Below are positions 1 to 8,074 of a stretch of DNA of 14,650 nt, piece by piece. The position numbers were made by a program, and so were the translations under genes. The DNA is taken from the NCBI GenBank assembly GCA_018883625.1, contig JAHLFV010000179.1, positions 1 to 14,650 of the forward strand. The letters run 5' to 3'. Each line of letters starts with the position of its first letter. Within the stretch, counting starts at the first letter, position 1. Under the pieces are notes generated by a model. The model was not told where the DNA came from and made no database searches. It saw only the letters and a program-made list of their open reading frames with translations. This DNA comes from Candidatus Treponema excrementipullorum. GTDB lineage: Bacteria > Spirochaetota > Spirochaetia > Treponematales > Treponemataceae.

Positions 1-2
1 AG

Positions 3-374
3 TATGTACAATCGCATACTGACATTATGTGCCAAGTACAGGGAATGACTATTCAGAAAAAAAACACCACATATAAACCTTCAAAACAGACACTCACAGA
101 ATACAAATGTTTGACCAGTAAAATTACAAAAAAACATGCACAGAACTTTATTCTCTTCTACACAAAAGAACTAAATCGTTTATCTTCTTTAACAGACACA
201 TTTTTTGATGAAAACATCACGTCAATAAAAGACCTTCTTACGATATCAGAAATTATTCCCAGTTTACTACCGCTATTTTCTTGGGATATCAAAAAAAACA
301 ATACTGAAAAGTCTTTTTTAAGAATTATAAAACTTGCATACTCTTACATGATACGGTATACTGATACATTATGA
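3..374 (+). CDS. Unrecognised protein, 3' part of a reading frame open to the window edge
   Basis: I do not recognise this protein. The frame has no stop between position 3 and its TAA/TGA at 372-374, so it may continue upstream of the window. Internal ATGs at 27 and 45 lack a convincing ribosome binding site, which favours a truncated longer gene over a complete protein of about 115 residues. The visible part is basic and Lys/Thr-rich at first, then has amphipathic and hydrophobic stretches around the SLLPLFSW segment and ends in IRYTDTL. No signal peptide or known catalytic motif is visible. Its stop overlaps the next start in ATGA (371-374), so the two genes are probably translationally coupled in one operon. 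Coding status is inferred from this overlap and the co-directional open frame. Confidence 0.55.
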   Translation, partial: YVQSHTDIMCQVQGMTIQKKNTTYKPSKQTLTEYKCLTSKITKKHAQNFILFYTKELNRLSSLTDTFFDENITSIKDLLTISEIIPSLLPLFSWDIKKNNTEKSFLRIIKLAYSYMIRYTDTL

Positions 375-2011
375 CGGATAAGGTTATTAAAATACTCGTT
401 TTTTGCCTTATAGCTCTATTTGCTTTGGCAGGAATATTTTTTGTTACAAGTTTAGTTTTGGATTATGCAAAAGCACCTGTTATAGCACAGGATTCTGTTA
501 ATCTTTTAATCGATGATGTCCATAAAGCATCCCAGTATTATCAAGTCGGAACACCTCAGTTTTCTGATCTGTTGAAAACAAATGTCTCCTCAAGGGGTAA
601 TGTTGTTGCTGCCACTCTTTCTGCCGGTGACAACGTATATTTTGCTTATCCAATTTCTTCCCCCCATATGGGTAAGAACGCAAAAGGTGAGCCAACCATA
701 ACATCATCCATGTTGGTCAACGTAAAAAGTAAGGCCTTGGATTTAAATGGAAGAACCTATGTATTGACCTTGGGACTTTATACAATTTCTCCCTTTTCTA
801 TCTATGCCAATATGCGCATTGTATTTTTGATGATACTTTTCGGAACTATTTCTGCGGGAGCAATTTTACTTTATCTCTATATTGTGGAGGAAAAAACAAA
901 AACAGAACAAGAAGAACTTTCAACTCAATTAAAAAAAGACGTCTCTCAGGAAGAATCTGATTTTGTTGTGGCAGATGAAACATATCCCAATATTCCAGAA
1001 GAAGAAAATCCTGAAGATTTTCAATTATCCGCAGGTGAGACTGTTTTTGAAGAAAATGCTTTACAAGAAGAAGCAGAACAAGATGATGTTGTGCAGGAAG
1101 AGCATACCCTGCAGGAAAATCCTGATAATTGTGACGACAGTCAATTCGTCCTCAAAGAGAATGTTTCTAACCTGACAACGGAAGACGAAATTGTGGCAGA
1201 ACGTTCCATGGCATCGGAAGAGATTTTTACGGAACAGAAGCTAGAAAATGATGTTCCCATACAGGAAGAAAGCGCCGAAGATTTTTCAGAACAATATGCT
1301 GAAACTGTATCTGAGAAACCTCAACTTGATATCCAACAATCAATCTCAGAAGAAGAAAAACAGGAGCAAAAACCTGAACTTTCAGAAACAGTTTTTGAAC
1401 AGGAACCGAAACATGTTACAGATGAAAGTGTGGACGAGGTATCTGAACAAGGTTCTACACAGCCCCAAGAAATATCAGATCAACACATTGACAGTCCTTA
1501 TGGTTTGTTCTCCCCTGTTACCGGCTTCGGTTGGGAAGAGTATTTGGAAGATAGACTTGATTCAGAGTTGATTCGTTCTGCCTCTTCGGAAGAAGATATT
1601 ACGCTGATGATGATAAGAATAAAAGATTTCGATACGGAGTCTCCCAACGCCCAGGAATTCTATGATATCATTTTCAGCTATATTCAATTCAAAGATATGA
1701 TTTTTGAATACGGTAACGACGGCTTTTCTTGTATAGTACACAATATGACTATTGATGCTGCTTTGAAATTTGCAGAAGAGATATATGAACAGTTGAGTGA
1801 AAAACTAAAAGAATTGGGTATGGACAATGAAATAGGTATCGGAATATCAACCCGTTCTTTTAGATTGATCCCTGCAAAGCGCATCTTTACGGAGGCTCAG
1901 GAAGCATTACAGCGAGCCTTCATGGATCCTGACACGCCTATAGTAGCTTTTCGGGTAGATCCAGAGAAATACAGACAATATATTTCAGACTACACTGAAC
2001 CTGCAGAGTAA
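371..2011 (+). CDS. Two-TM membrane protein with acidic linker and degenerate GGDEF-like domain
   Basis: The 546-residue protein has a hydrophobic segment at residues 7-31, a presumed extracytoplasmic region at about 32-146, and a second membrane segment at about 147-171. Next comes a Glu/Gln-rich linker (about 173-372) containing degenerate repeats such as ETVFE near 223 and 339. The C-terminal part (about 378-540) follows the diguanylate cyclase outline: SPVTGFGWEEYLEDRL resembles the D-x-LTGL-x-NR start, EDITLMMIRIKDFD the first core strand, IGIGIS the later strand, and EAQEALQRA the ALxxAK helix. The signature hairpin reads YGNDGF (447-452) instead of GGDEF, so cyclase activity is unlikely. 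A sensory or scaffold role is inferred. It starts at the ATG of an ATGA overlap with the gene before it and has no strong ribosome binding site of its own. A bidirectional terminator follows. Confidence 0.85.
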   Translation: MTDKVIKILVFCLIALFALAGIFFVTSLVLDYAKAPVIAQDSVNLLIDDVHKASQYYQVGTPQFSDLLKTNVSSRGNVVAATLSAGDNVYFAYPISSPHMGKNAKGEPTITSSMLVNVKSKALDLNGRTYVLTLGLYTISPFSIYANMRIVFLMILFGTISAGAILLYLYIVEEKTKTEQEELSTQLKKDVSQEESDFVVADETYPNIPEEENPEDFQLSAGETVFEENALQEEAEQDDVVQEEHTLQENPDNCDDSQFVLKENVSNLTTEDEIVAERSMASEEIFTEQKLENDVPIQEESAEDFSEQYAETVSEKPQLDIQQSISEEEKQEQKPELSETVFEQEPKHVTDESVDEVSEQGSTQPQEISDQHIDSPYGLFSPVTGFGWEEYLEDRLDSELIRSASSEEDITLMMIRIKDFDTESPNAQEFYDIIFSYIQFKDMIFEYGNDGFSCIVHNMTIDAALKFAEEIYEQLSEKLKELGMDNEIGIGISTRSFRLIPAKRIFTEAQEALQRAFMDPDTPIVAFRVDPEKYRQYISDYTEPAE

Positions 2012-2017
2012 GATATA

Positions 2018-2050
2018 AAAAACCACCCTAGATCAACTGGGGTGGTTTTT
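2018..2050. terminator. Bidirectional intrinsic terminator between convergent units
   Basis: AAAAACCACCC (2018-2028) pairs with GGGTGGTTTTT (2040-2050) around an 11-nt loop. T-runs follow the stem when it is read on either strand. It starts 7 nt after the stop of the GGDEF-like gene and lies about 90 nt beyond the stop of the opposing TPR lipoprotein gene, so it can end both transcripts. Confidence 0.85.
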
Positions 2051-2142
2051 TGTTAAATCAACTGTATCATTGACAACGATTTTTGATGCAAACATCAATA
2101 AAGGTAAGCTAAAAGCAATCTTCTTACGTAACCTGTTATTTT

Positions 2143-2841
2143 TCAGTTTCCGTCTTGATGGTCTGCTTTATCTGTATCACTGTTCTTATCAGTGTCTGAT
2201 GTGTTGTTTTCACCATCATTTGGTGATTCGGACTCTGTACCATCTTTTTCCTCAGCAACTTGCTGTTGAGCTTCCAATCCTTTGTCAATTGATTCTCTGA
2301 AAGATTCTATTTTGTTGCTTTCAGGGAAAAATTCCTCCAACAAAGATAATTTTTCTTCCGCCAGCTCATAGTGTTCCAGGGAATTAAGAACAACAATATA
2401 GTTTTCCAACACAGATTGATCCCACTCGTAGTCCCTCAAAAGAACTTCGTACTCTTGAGCAGCTAAATCTCCATAGCCTTGACGGGCATACACATAAGCC
2501 AAAGAAGAACGCAGAGAAAAATTATCAGGCTCTTTGTCTAAAAGTTTTTTATACCCTGTAGCGGCTTCATCCCATTTTTCCCACAGAGCATAAGTATATG
2601 CGATTTTATATTCTGCCAAATCAGTAAGGTTTTTATTTACAGACGCCTTTGTATAAAACTCTACAGCTTTTTGATAATTTTTATTTTCTAAATAGGCATC
2701 AGCTACAAGAAAGTATTCACTTGTTATGTTTTCATAAATTCTGTTACGTTCACCAATAACAGTAGGACCTGTTGTGCCACAGGAAAAACACAAGACCCCT
2801 GCAACACAACAAGCTATGATCCATTGAAAACAATTAAACAT
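2143..2841 (-). CDS. TPR-containing lipoprotein
   Basis: This 232-residue protein has a signal peptide and a probable lipobox ending in Cys21 (CFSC, relaxed as in many spirochaete lipoproteins), so it should be anchored in a membrane facing the periplasm. About four TPR-like helical pairs follow (roughly residues 43-70, 77-106, 111-136, 145-174); YQKAVEFYTKA and WDEAATGYKKLLDKEPDN are typical. The C-terminal tail (about 195-232) is hydrophilic and rich in Asp, Glu, Asn and Ser. I chose the ATG at 2841 over a TTG at 2865 because it removes an acidic leader (SKPYWED) that does not suit a signal peptide, and GGGAAG lies just upstream, although close. The gene overlaps the end of upp by 8 nt and is last in the ileS operon. 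TPRs mediate protein contacts; the partner is unknown. Confidence 0.88.
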   Translation of the reverse strand: MFNCFQWIIACCVAGVLCFSCGTTGPTVIGERNRIYENITSEYFLVADAYLENKNYQKAVEFYTKASVNKNLTDLAEYKIAYTYALWEKWDEAATGYKKLLDKEPDNFSLRSSLAYVYARQGYGDLAAQEYEVLLRDYEWDQSVLENYIVVLNSLEHYELAEEKLSLLEEFFPESNKIESFRESIDKGLEAQQQVAEEKDGTESESPNDGENNTSDTDKNSDTDKADHQDGN

Positions 2842-3907
2842 ATCTTCCCAATACGGTTTGCTCAATCTTTCTCAATTGTGAACGATAAAGTCCTGTTATA
2901 TTGGAACCGTAATCTGCAATCAACTGGATAATATTTCGGGGAGTTTCTTCCGTATCTTTGCCGTTTAATCTATCCCCGGCATCCCCTAATCCCGGCATAA
3001 TATAAGCTGATGAATTCAAAACGGGATCCATCCATAAAGTATAAACCGTACAGTTTTCCAAAGCCCGAACAACTCTCAAACCACCTTTTAAGGCTGCAAT
3101 TACATTGAAAAACTTGATTGATTTTGGTTTTACTCCCTGATCTAACAAGTACTTAACAACTGTGACCAATGAACCACCGGTAGCATTCATAGGATCTGCA
3201 AAAATCAAATCTTTGCCGTTTAAATCATCCAAATTAAAGAAAGAATTCTTTAAATCCAAGATATATTCCATGTCATTTTCGTGACGATGATCGTTTCTTT
3301 TAATCTTAAACAAAGCAAAAGGTGTAACATAACCATGAGAAGAATATTCTTCTATTTCCTTTGACATAATCATAGAGGGCAACAAAGCACCTCGCAACAT
3401 GACACACATTACAGAATTTTCGATTTTATGATCGATGTCAGGGATTTTGTGAACGGAATAATTTTGCACAGGAACGGTAACAGGCGTCTTTACGATCAAA
3501 TAATTTTTTTTATCTGAAGGATGACCGGTATATGCCTGTTTAAAAAGCATTTCATAAGCTCTTTGACTGTAGTAAACAAATTCCTGATGATCTGTACGGA
3601 CATCTCTCAATTTTGCAATTACACGAGAAGCCTCTGCATGGCTTTCCTGTTCGGTACAAAAAGAATATACCTGAAGAGCCGGCACTTCCTGACAAATCGT
3701 TTGCATTAAATGTCCCATCTCATTATATGCATCGATAATTTTCTTTTCTTCCGCTGCTCTGGTTGAGCTAAAACCACCGGAGGAAATTAATTTAAACGAA
3801 GTCATTGCTTCTTCGTATAGTTTATCCATATCTGCCAGATATTTTTGATCTTGTTCCGTCAAATACCCATCCAAGTCTTCAGCTTTGAGAATGATTTTAG
3901 ACTCCAT
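2834..3907 (-). CDS. upp: Uracil phosphoribosyltransferase with long N-terminal extension
   Basis: The enzyme makes UMP from uracil and PRPP in pyrimidine salvage in the cytoplasm. The type I PRTase fold is visible: the PRPP loop is DPMNATGGSLV (238-248; family form DPMLATGGS) and the uracil-binding segment is YIMPGLGDAGDRL (302-314), with LRGALLP (171-177) at the place of the family's LRAG motif. At 357 residues it is about 150 longer than the usual 208. The extra part is N-terminal (about 1-130), mostly helical and charged, with no motif I recognise. The family's AAPEG segment reads AALKGG here. I chose the ATG at 3907 because GGAGG lies 5 nt upstream; a TTG at 3919 is the alternative. It overlaps the preceding lipoprotein gene by 11 nt and the following TPR gene by 8 nt. 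I am confident of the family, less of the exact base specificity. Confidence 0.88.
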   Translation of the reverse strand: MESKIILKAEDLDGYLTEQDQKYLADMDKLYEEAMTSFKLISSGGFSSTRAAEEKKIIDAYNEMGHLMQTICQEVPALQVYSFCTEQESHAEASRVIAKLRDVRTDHQEFVYYSQRAYEMLFKQAYTGHPSDKKNYLIVKTPVTVPVQNYSVHKIPDIDHKIENSVMCVMLRGALLPSMIMSKEIEEYSSHGYVTPFALFKIKRNDHRHENDMEYILDLKNSFFNLDDLNGKDLIFADPMNATGGSLVTVVKYLLDQGVKPKSIKFFNVIAALKGGLRVVRALENCTVYTLWMDPVLNSSAYIMPGLGDAGDRLNGKDTEETPRNIIQLIADYGSNITGLYRSQLRKIEQTVLGRYV

Positions 3908-4820
3908 TTCTTCCTCCAAAAAATTGTATATAACTGGAAATAAATTCTGCCAAAGTATCGGCAGAAATCGATATACCGGAAATTTCCATCAATGTGTCCT
4001 GATGAGTAATTGAAAGATTATATCCCATAGTTCTGCCCAACAATTTTAAAGCAGAAGCAGTCGGTATGGCAACCTTGGCATCGGGTAAGATAAAATATCC
4101 ATAAAAATCATACAAAGACTCATGGGACTTTGAAACGTTTTTTTCATCTTGTAAAGCTATAAATCGCCCATACATTTTTCCTAAAGGAAGTTCGATGGGC
4201 AATTTACCTATGAAAGTAGATGTAAACAAATCAAACGAATCATCCACATAAAAATCAACGGCTTTTAAATTTTCATCAGCCATACTGCCGGGAGGAAAAA
4301 GCAAAGGATTAAAATCGTAAATACCGTTTTTTACTACCAAATCATATTTTGTCAACACAGCATGTAAATCATAAGAAATAATACACAATGAAGACGTAGG
4401 AAAAGCGATTTTGTAAGACAAATCCTTATACATGTAGTAAGTATCAGTACCGGGAAGGCTACTGTCTTTTTGTTTTGTCCAACCGTTTTTTTCGGATAAA
4501 GCCACGTTTACGCCAATACTGGGAAAAGAACCTTCCACAAGAATCGTAGCCTTATCCTCTTTGACCGCAACATACAAGGCTACACAACGATTTATGAGAT
4601 CTTCCCTGTCACCGGAAGAAATTGAAGGAAAAAACGTTTGAAAAATACGAGATGCCAAAAAAGCATTCTCTTTTACGGGAAAATAAAGATATATATCACT
4701 ATTTTCCGGCAATACATTGAGCAACTTTACCCTTGTGTCGGCTCTGTTTGTGGTGGCACACCCTGATAAAAACACAACAGTCAATATCAGAGTGCTTAAA
4801 ATAACTCTACACTTTTTCAA
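3897..4820 (-). CDS. Lipoprotein downstream of ileS, possible Tp0453-like outer-membrane lipoprotein
   Basis: The 307-residue product has a clear lipoprotein signal: MKK, a hydrophobic stretch, then LSGC with the modified Cys at 21. The mature part mixes hydrophobic strands with amphipathic stretches (around YLYFPVKENAF, KATILVEGSFPSIGV and FISSYIQFFGG) and has no long membrane helix and no enzyme motif. I recall that in T. pallidum the lipoprotein Tp0453, which is associated with the inner leaflet of the outer membrane, follows ileS in the same way. Homology is inferred from position, size and class, not from alignment. The start is a TTG (4820) with GGAG 8 nt upstream, inside the last codons of ileS (14-nt overlap); no ATG lies before the signal peptide. 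The 3' end overlaps upp by 11 nt, so translation is probably coupled. Confidence 0.85.
   Translation of the reverse strand: MKKCRVILSTLILTVVFLSGCATTNRADTRVKLLNVLPENSDIYLYFPVKENAFLASRIFQTFFPSISSGDREDLINRCVALYVAVKEDKATILVEGSFPSIGVNVALSEKNGWTKQKDSSLPGTDTYYMYKDLSYKIAFPTSSLCIISYDLHAVLTKYDLVVKNGIYDFNPLLFPPGSMADENLKAVDFYVDDSFDLFTSTFIGKLPIELPLGKMYGRFIALQDEKNVSKSHESLYDFYGYFILPDAKVAIPTASALKLLGRTMGYNLSITHQDTLMEISGISISADTLAEFISSYIQFFGGRNGV
3913..3917 (-). promoter_or_regulatory. Ribosome binding site deciding the upp start
   Basis: GGAGG on the minus strand ends 5 nt before the ATG at 3907. The competing in-frame TTG at 3919 lies upstream of this site and would leave it unused, so the ATG is preferred. 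Confidence 0.75.
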
Positions 4821-7800
4821 GAGCTACACTCCACAAAGCATCGCCGGCCTCTACAGTAGTACCTTCCAAACCATCTACCCAAGTAAGAGTTGTGGCTAAA
4901 GTTTCCCCGCAGATAAAATCTGTAAACTGACTTGCAGCTTCCTTTAACTCATTGTAAATTTGAGAATCAAGAGAAGAAGCAGCAGATACTTTCAGAGAAA
5001 TTCTGTCCGTAACAGAGAGACCACTCTCTTTTCTTAAATTTTGGATACCGCGAACCAAGTCCCGGACAAAACCTTCTTTTCTCAAATCATCAGTAATTTC
5101 TGAGTCTAAGGCCACAGTCAATGTACCATCGTTTACAACCTTCAAATTAGCTTTTTCAATTCTGTCAACAAGAATTTTTGATGAATCCAACTCTACAGTA
5201 GTACCTTGCACATCCAAGCTCAAAGTAGCACCGTCTAAAATAGACTGAATAGCCTCCTGATCCAGCTCTGCAATTATACCGGAAGCAACTTTCATTAAAG
5301 GTCCCAGTTCTTTTCCTAAAGTTCTGAAATTAGCCTTTGCTTTGTACTCCACCAATTCGTCTTCCCGCTCGTGGAATACAACTTTCTTTACATTTAATTC
5401 TTCCCGAATAGATTCTTCCATCTCCAAAAGAACCTTCTTCTCTTCCGTATTTCTTGTTACAAACTCAACGGATTTTAAAGGCTGACGAATCTTCAGATTA
5501 TACTGATATCGCAGTGAACGCCCCATGGACACAGCTTTTTGTACCGTATCCATCTTGAATTCAAGGTCTTCATCTCGGCGTTTCTCGTTGTAAACAGGAT
5601 AATCTGCCAAATGGACTGATTCCGGATCGGATTCTGTCTTGAGATTTTGCCACATCTGTTCAGTTATAAAAGGAATAACGGGAGCAGCTACCAATGAAAA
5701 AGTTTTTAATGCTGTATACAAAGTCTCATAAGCTTCCGTTTTGTCTATATCACTTTCACTTTTCCAAAAACGTCGACGACTTCTTCGGATATACCAGTTA
5801 TTTAACTGATCAATGTAGGAAACAATGGGGTCTATAGCCCGAGACAAATCGTAAGCATCCATGGCTTCCGTTACATTTTTCACAAGTTTTTCCGTTATAG
5901 ATAAAAGCCATCGATCCAATGGATTTACAGGCTGACTGTCTAGACACTTGTCACCGTTAACATGAATACCGTCAATATTGGCATAAGTAACAAAAAAGCT
6001 GTAGCTATTCCATAAAGGAATCAATATACCCTTTAATACATCACGAACACCTTCATCACTGTATTTCAGGTCATCGGCCTTTACAACAGCAGAATGCATT
6101 AAAAACAGTCTGATGGCATCTGCCCCGAACATTTTTACTGCCTCTGCCGGATCTGTGTAGTTCCTTAAACTTTTGGACATTTTCTTACCGTCGGAAGCAA
6201 GAACCAAACCGTTCACAACACAGTTTTCAAAGGCTGGTCTGTCAAATAAGGCTGCAGCTAAAACTGTCAAAGAATAAAACCATCCCCGAGTTTGATCCAA
6301 TCCCTCTGAAATGAAATTAGCAGGAAAATGACTTTCAAAATATTCTTTATTTTCAAAAGGATAGTGATTTTGAGCGTAAGGCATGGAACCCGACTCAAAC
6401 CAACAATCCAATACTTCAGGAATACGGGTCATGGTTCCGCCACACTCACAGGGAATCGTAATTTTATCTACAAAGTGTTTGTGTAAATCCTCGGGATATA
6501 CACCGGACAGCTCTTTTAACTCCTGACGGCTTCCGATACAAATGGTTTTGCCACAGTCGGGACACTTCCATACAGGAATCGGATTTCCCCAGTAACGGTT
6601 ACGGCTGATAGCCCAATCCCGGGCACCTTCCAACCACTTACCGAACCGTCCATTTTTAATGTGCTCCGGTTGCCAATTTATCTTTTGGTTTGCAGCAACC
6701 ATTTTGTGACGGATATCTTCTACCTTCACAAACCAGCTACCTACAGCCCGATAAATAAGCGGACTGGAACAACGCCAACAGTGAGGATAAGCGTGAAGGA
6801 TTTGATCTCTCTTTACCGGTTTACCTTCTCTCTTGAGTCTATCCAAAATGTCTTTGTCGCAATCTTTTACAAAACGACCTTGGTAATCGGGAACTTCTCC
6901 GGTAAACTTACATTCATTATCCACAGGACAAACTACGGGAACACCGGAACCTTTGAAAACCAAATTGTCGTCTTCACCAAATCCGGGGGCCGTATGAACA
7001 ATACCGGTACCGTCTTCTGTAGAAACAAAGTCTGCGTTAAATACCCGGAATGCTCCGATGGAGGGAGGATTGCCGTCACTGCCGTCGGTAGCCTTTGCCA
7101 AATCCGCAAAATACGGGAACAAAGGCTCATACCGAGTTCCTACAAGCTCAGTACCCTTTTTCTTCCATACGATTTCACATTCTTCCGGTTTTTTATAGTA
7201 AGCGTGGAGCCGGCTTTCTGCCAAAATGTAATACTCATCACCGTCTTTTACCTTAACATAATCTATATCCGGTCCCATGGTTAATCCTAAGTTAGAGGGC
7301 AACGTCCAAGGAGTAGTTGTCCATGCCAACATATAGGTACAACCGTTAGCCATATCTTTATCATTGGATTTTGAACCGGCCTCTGTAACTTTAAAACGAA
7401 TGGTTATTGCCGGATCATGGACGTCTTTGTATCCCCCTAGAGCTAACTCATGATTGGAAAGTACTGTAGAACATCGGGGACAGAAAGGCAAAATATAATG
7501 CCCCTCATACAAAAGCCCCTTTTCCCAAAGACTTTTTAAAACCCACCAAATAGACTCCATATAATCAGGATTCATGGTTTTATAATCATTTTTGAAATCC
7601 ACCCAACGCCCTAAACGGGTAATAGTCTGTTCCCATTCGTTTACATAACGGAGCACACTGGCACGACAGGCTTCATTAAACTCTGCTACACCGTATTTTT
7701 CGATATCGGTCTTAGAATTTAACCCCAATTCTTTTTCAATAAGGTTTTCTACCGGCAAGCCATGACAATCCCAACCAAATCGTCTCTCTACCTTGTACCC

Positions 7801-8025
7801 TTTCATGGTTTGATATCGAGGAATAATGTCTTTTATAGTACTGGGAATAAAGTGTCCAAAGTGAGGAAGCCCTGTTGCAAAAGGAGGTCCGTCATAAAAT
7901 ACGTATTCTTCTTTATCTTTGCGCTGTGCAATAGATTTCTTAAAAATATCTTTCTCTTTCCAAAAGGCAAGAACTTCTTCTTCTTGCTGAGAAAAATTTG
8001 CTTTCGGGTCAACAGGTTTATACAA
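4807..8025 (-). CDS. ileS: Isoleucyl-tRNA synthetase (eukaryote-like, type 2)
   Basis: This class I synthetase charges tRNA-Ile with isoleucine in the cytosol. In its 1072 residues the HIGH motif reads HFGH (55-58, in PPFATGLPHFGH) and KMSKS is at 615-619. The inserted editing domain lies between them, with TTTPWTLPSN (236-245) and GTGIVHTAPGFGEDD (339-353). Cys pairs at 182/185, 416/419, 488/491 and 526/528 may bind zinc. GLDQTRGWFYS and WAISRNRYWGNPIP are strong family signatures. Length and the C-terminal region resemble the eukaryote-like IleS2 group, known for natural mupirocin tolerance; this subtype call is from family knowledge. The start is TTG at 8025, 7 nt after AGGAGG, with no better in-frame ATG. 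It heads the operon. No T-box leader is present: the inferred leader is only about 15 nt. Confidence 0.97.
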   Translation of the reverse strand: MYKPVDPKANFSQQEEEVLAFWKEKDIFKKSIAQRKDKEEYVFYDGPPFATGLPHFGHFIPSTIKDIIPRYQTMKGYKVERRFGWDCHGLPVENLIEKELGLNSKTDIEKYGVAEFNEACRASVLRYVNEWEQTITRLGRWVDFKNDYKTMNPDYMESIWWVLKSLWEKGLLYEGHYILPFCPRCSTVLSNHELALGGYKDVHDPAITIRFKVTEAGSKSNDKDMANGCTYMLAWTTTPWTLPSNLGLTMGPDIDYVKVKDGDEYYILAESRLHAYYKKPEECEIVWKKKGTELVGTRYEPLFPYFADLAKATDGSDGNPPSIGAFRVFNADFVSTEDGTGIVHTAPGFGEDDNLVFKGSGVPVVCPVDNECKFTGEVPDYQGRFVKDCDKDILDRLKREGKPVKRDQILHAYPHCWRCSSPLIYRAVGSWFVKVEDIRHKMVAANQKINWQPEHIKNGRFGKWLEGARDWAISRNRYWGNPIPVWKCPDCGKTICIGSRQELKELSGVYPEDLHKHFVDKITIPCECGGTMTRIPEVLDCWFESGSMPYAQNHYPFENKEYFESHFPANFISEGLDQTRGWFYSLTVLAAALFDRPAFENCVVNGLVLASDGKKMSKSLRNYTDPAEAVKMFGADAIRLFLMHSAVVKADDLKYSDEGVRDVLKGILIPLWNSYSFFVTYANIDGIHVNGDKCLDSQPVNPLDRWLLSITEKLVKNVTEAMDAYDLSRAIDPIVSYIDQLNNWYIRRSRRRFWKSESDIDKTEAYETLYTALKTFSLVAAPVIPFITEQMWQNLKTESDPESVHLADYPVYNEKRRDEDLEFKMDTVQKAVSMGRSLRYQYNLKIRQPLKSVEFVTRNTEEKKVLLEMEESIREELNVKKVVFHEREDELVEYKAKANFRTLGKELGPLMKVASGIIAELDQEAIQSILDGATLSLDVQGTTVELDSSKILVDRIEKANLKVVNDGTLTVALDSEITDDLRKEGFVRDLVRGIQNLRKESGLSVTDRISLKVSAASSLDSQIYNELKEAASQFTDFICGETLATTLTWVDGLEGTTVEAGDALWSVALEKV

Positions 8026-8032
8026 AACAATT

Positions 8033-8038
8033 CCTCCT
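8033..8038 (-). promoter_or_regulatory. Ribosome binding site for the TTG start of ileS
   Basis: A full AGGAGG lies 7 nt before the TTG at 8025. It fixes this unusual start codon, since no in-frame ATG or GTG is placed as well. Confidence 0.85.
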
Positions 8039-8046
8039 GAGACAGA

Positions 8047-8074
8047 TTTATACAGTCAATAAATCTTCTTTCAA
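8047..8074 (-). promoter_or_regulatory. Putative sigma-70-type promoter of the ileS operon
   Basis: On the minus strand TTGAAA (8069-8074) is separated by 16 nt from TATAAA (8047-8052). Transcription would begin near 8040, just upstream of the AGGAGG, giving a very short leader. Confidence 0.6.

Noticed and set aside
963..1571. Two open frames (963-1175 and 1248-1571) inside the acidic linker region of the membrane protein gene
   Set aside because: The GAA/CAG-rich coding sequence produces Lys/Asn-rich shadows in another frame. They have no start signals and no domains.
2032..2063. Repeated ATCAACTG at 2032-2039 and 2056-2063
   Set aside because: Two copies of an 8-mer close to a terminator in AT-rich DNA can easily be chance, and no third copy or spacing pattern was seen.
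6661..7284. 207-residue open frame on the plus strand inside ileS
   Set aside because: It is antisense to well-conserved IleRS sequence, has no ribosome binding site or family resemblance, and is explained by codon bias of the real gene.
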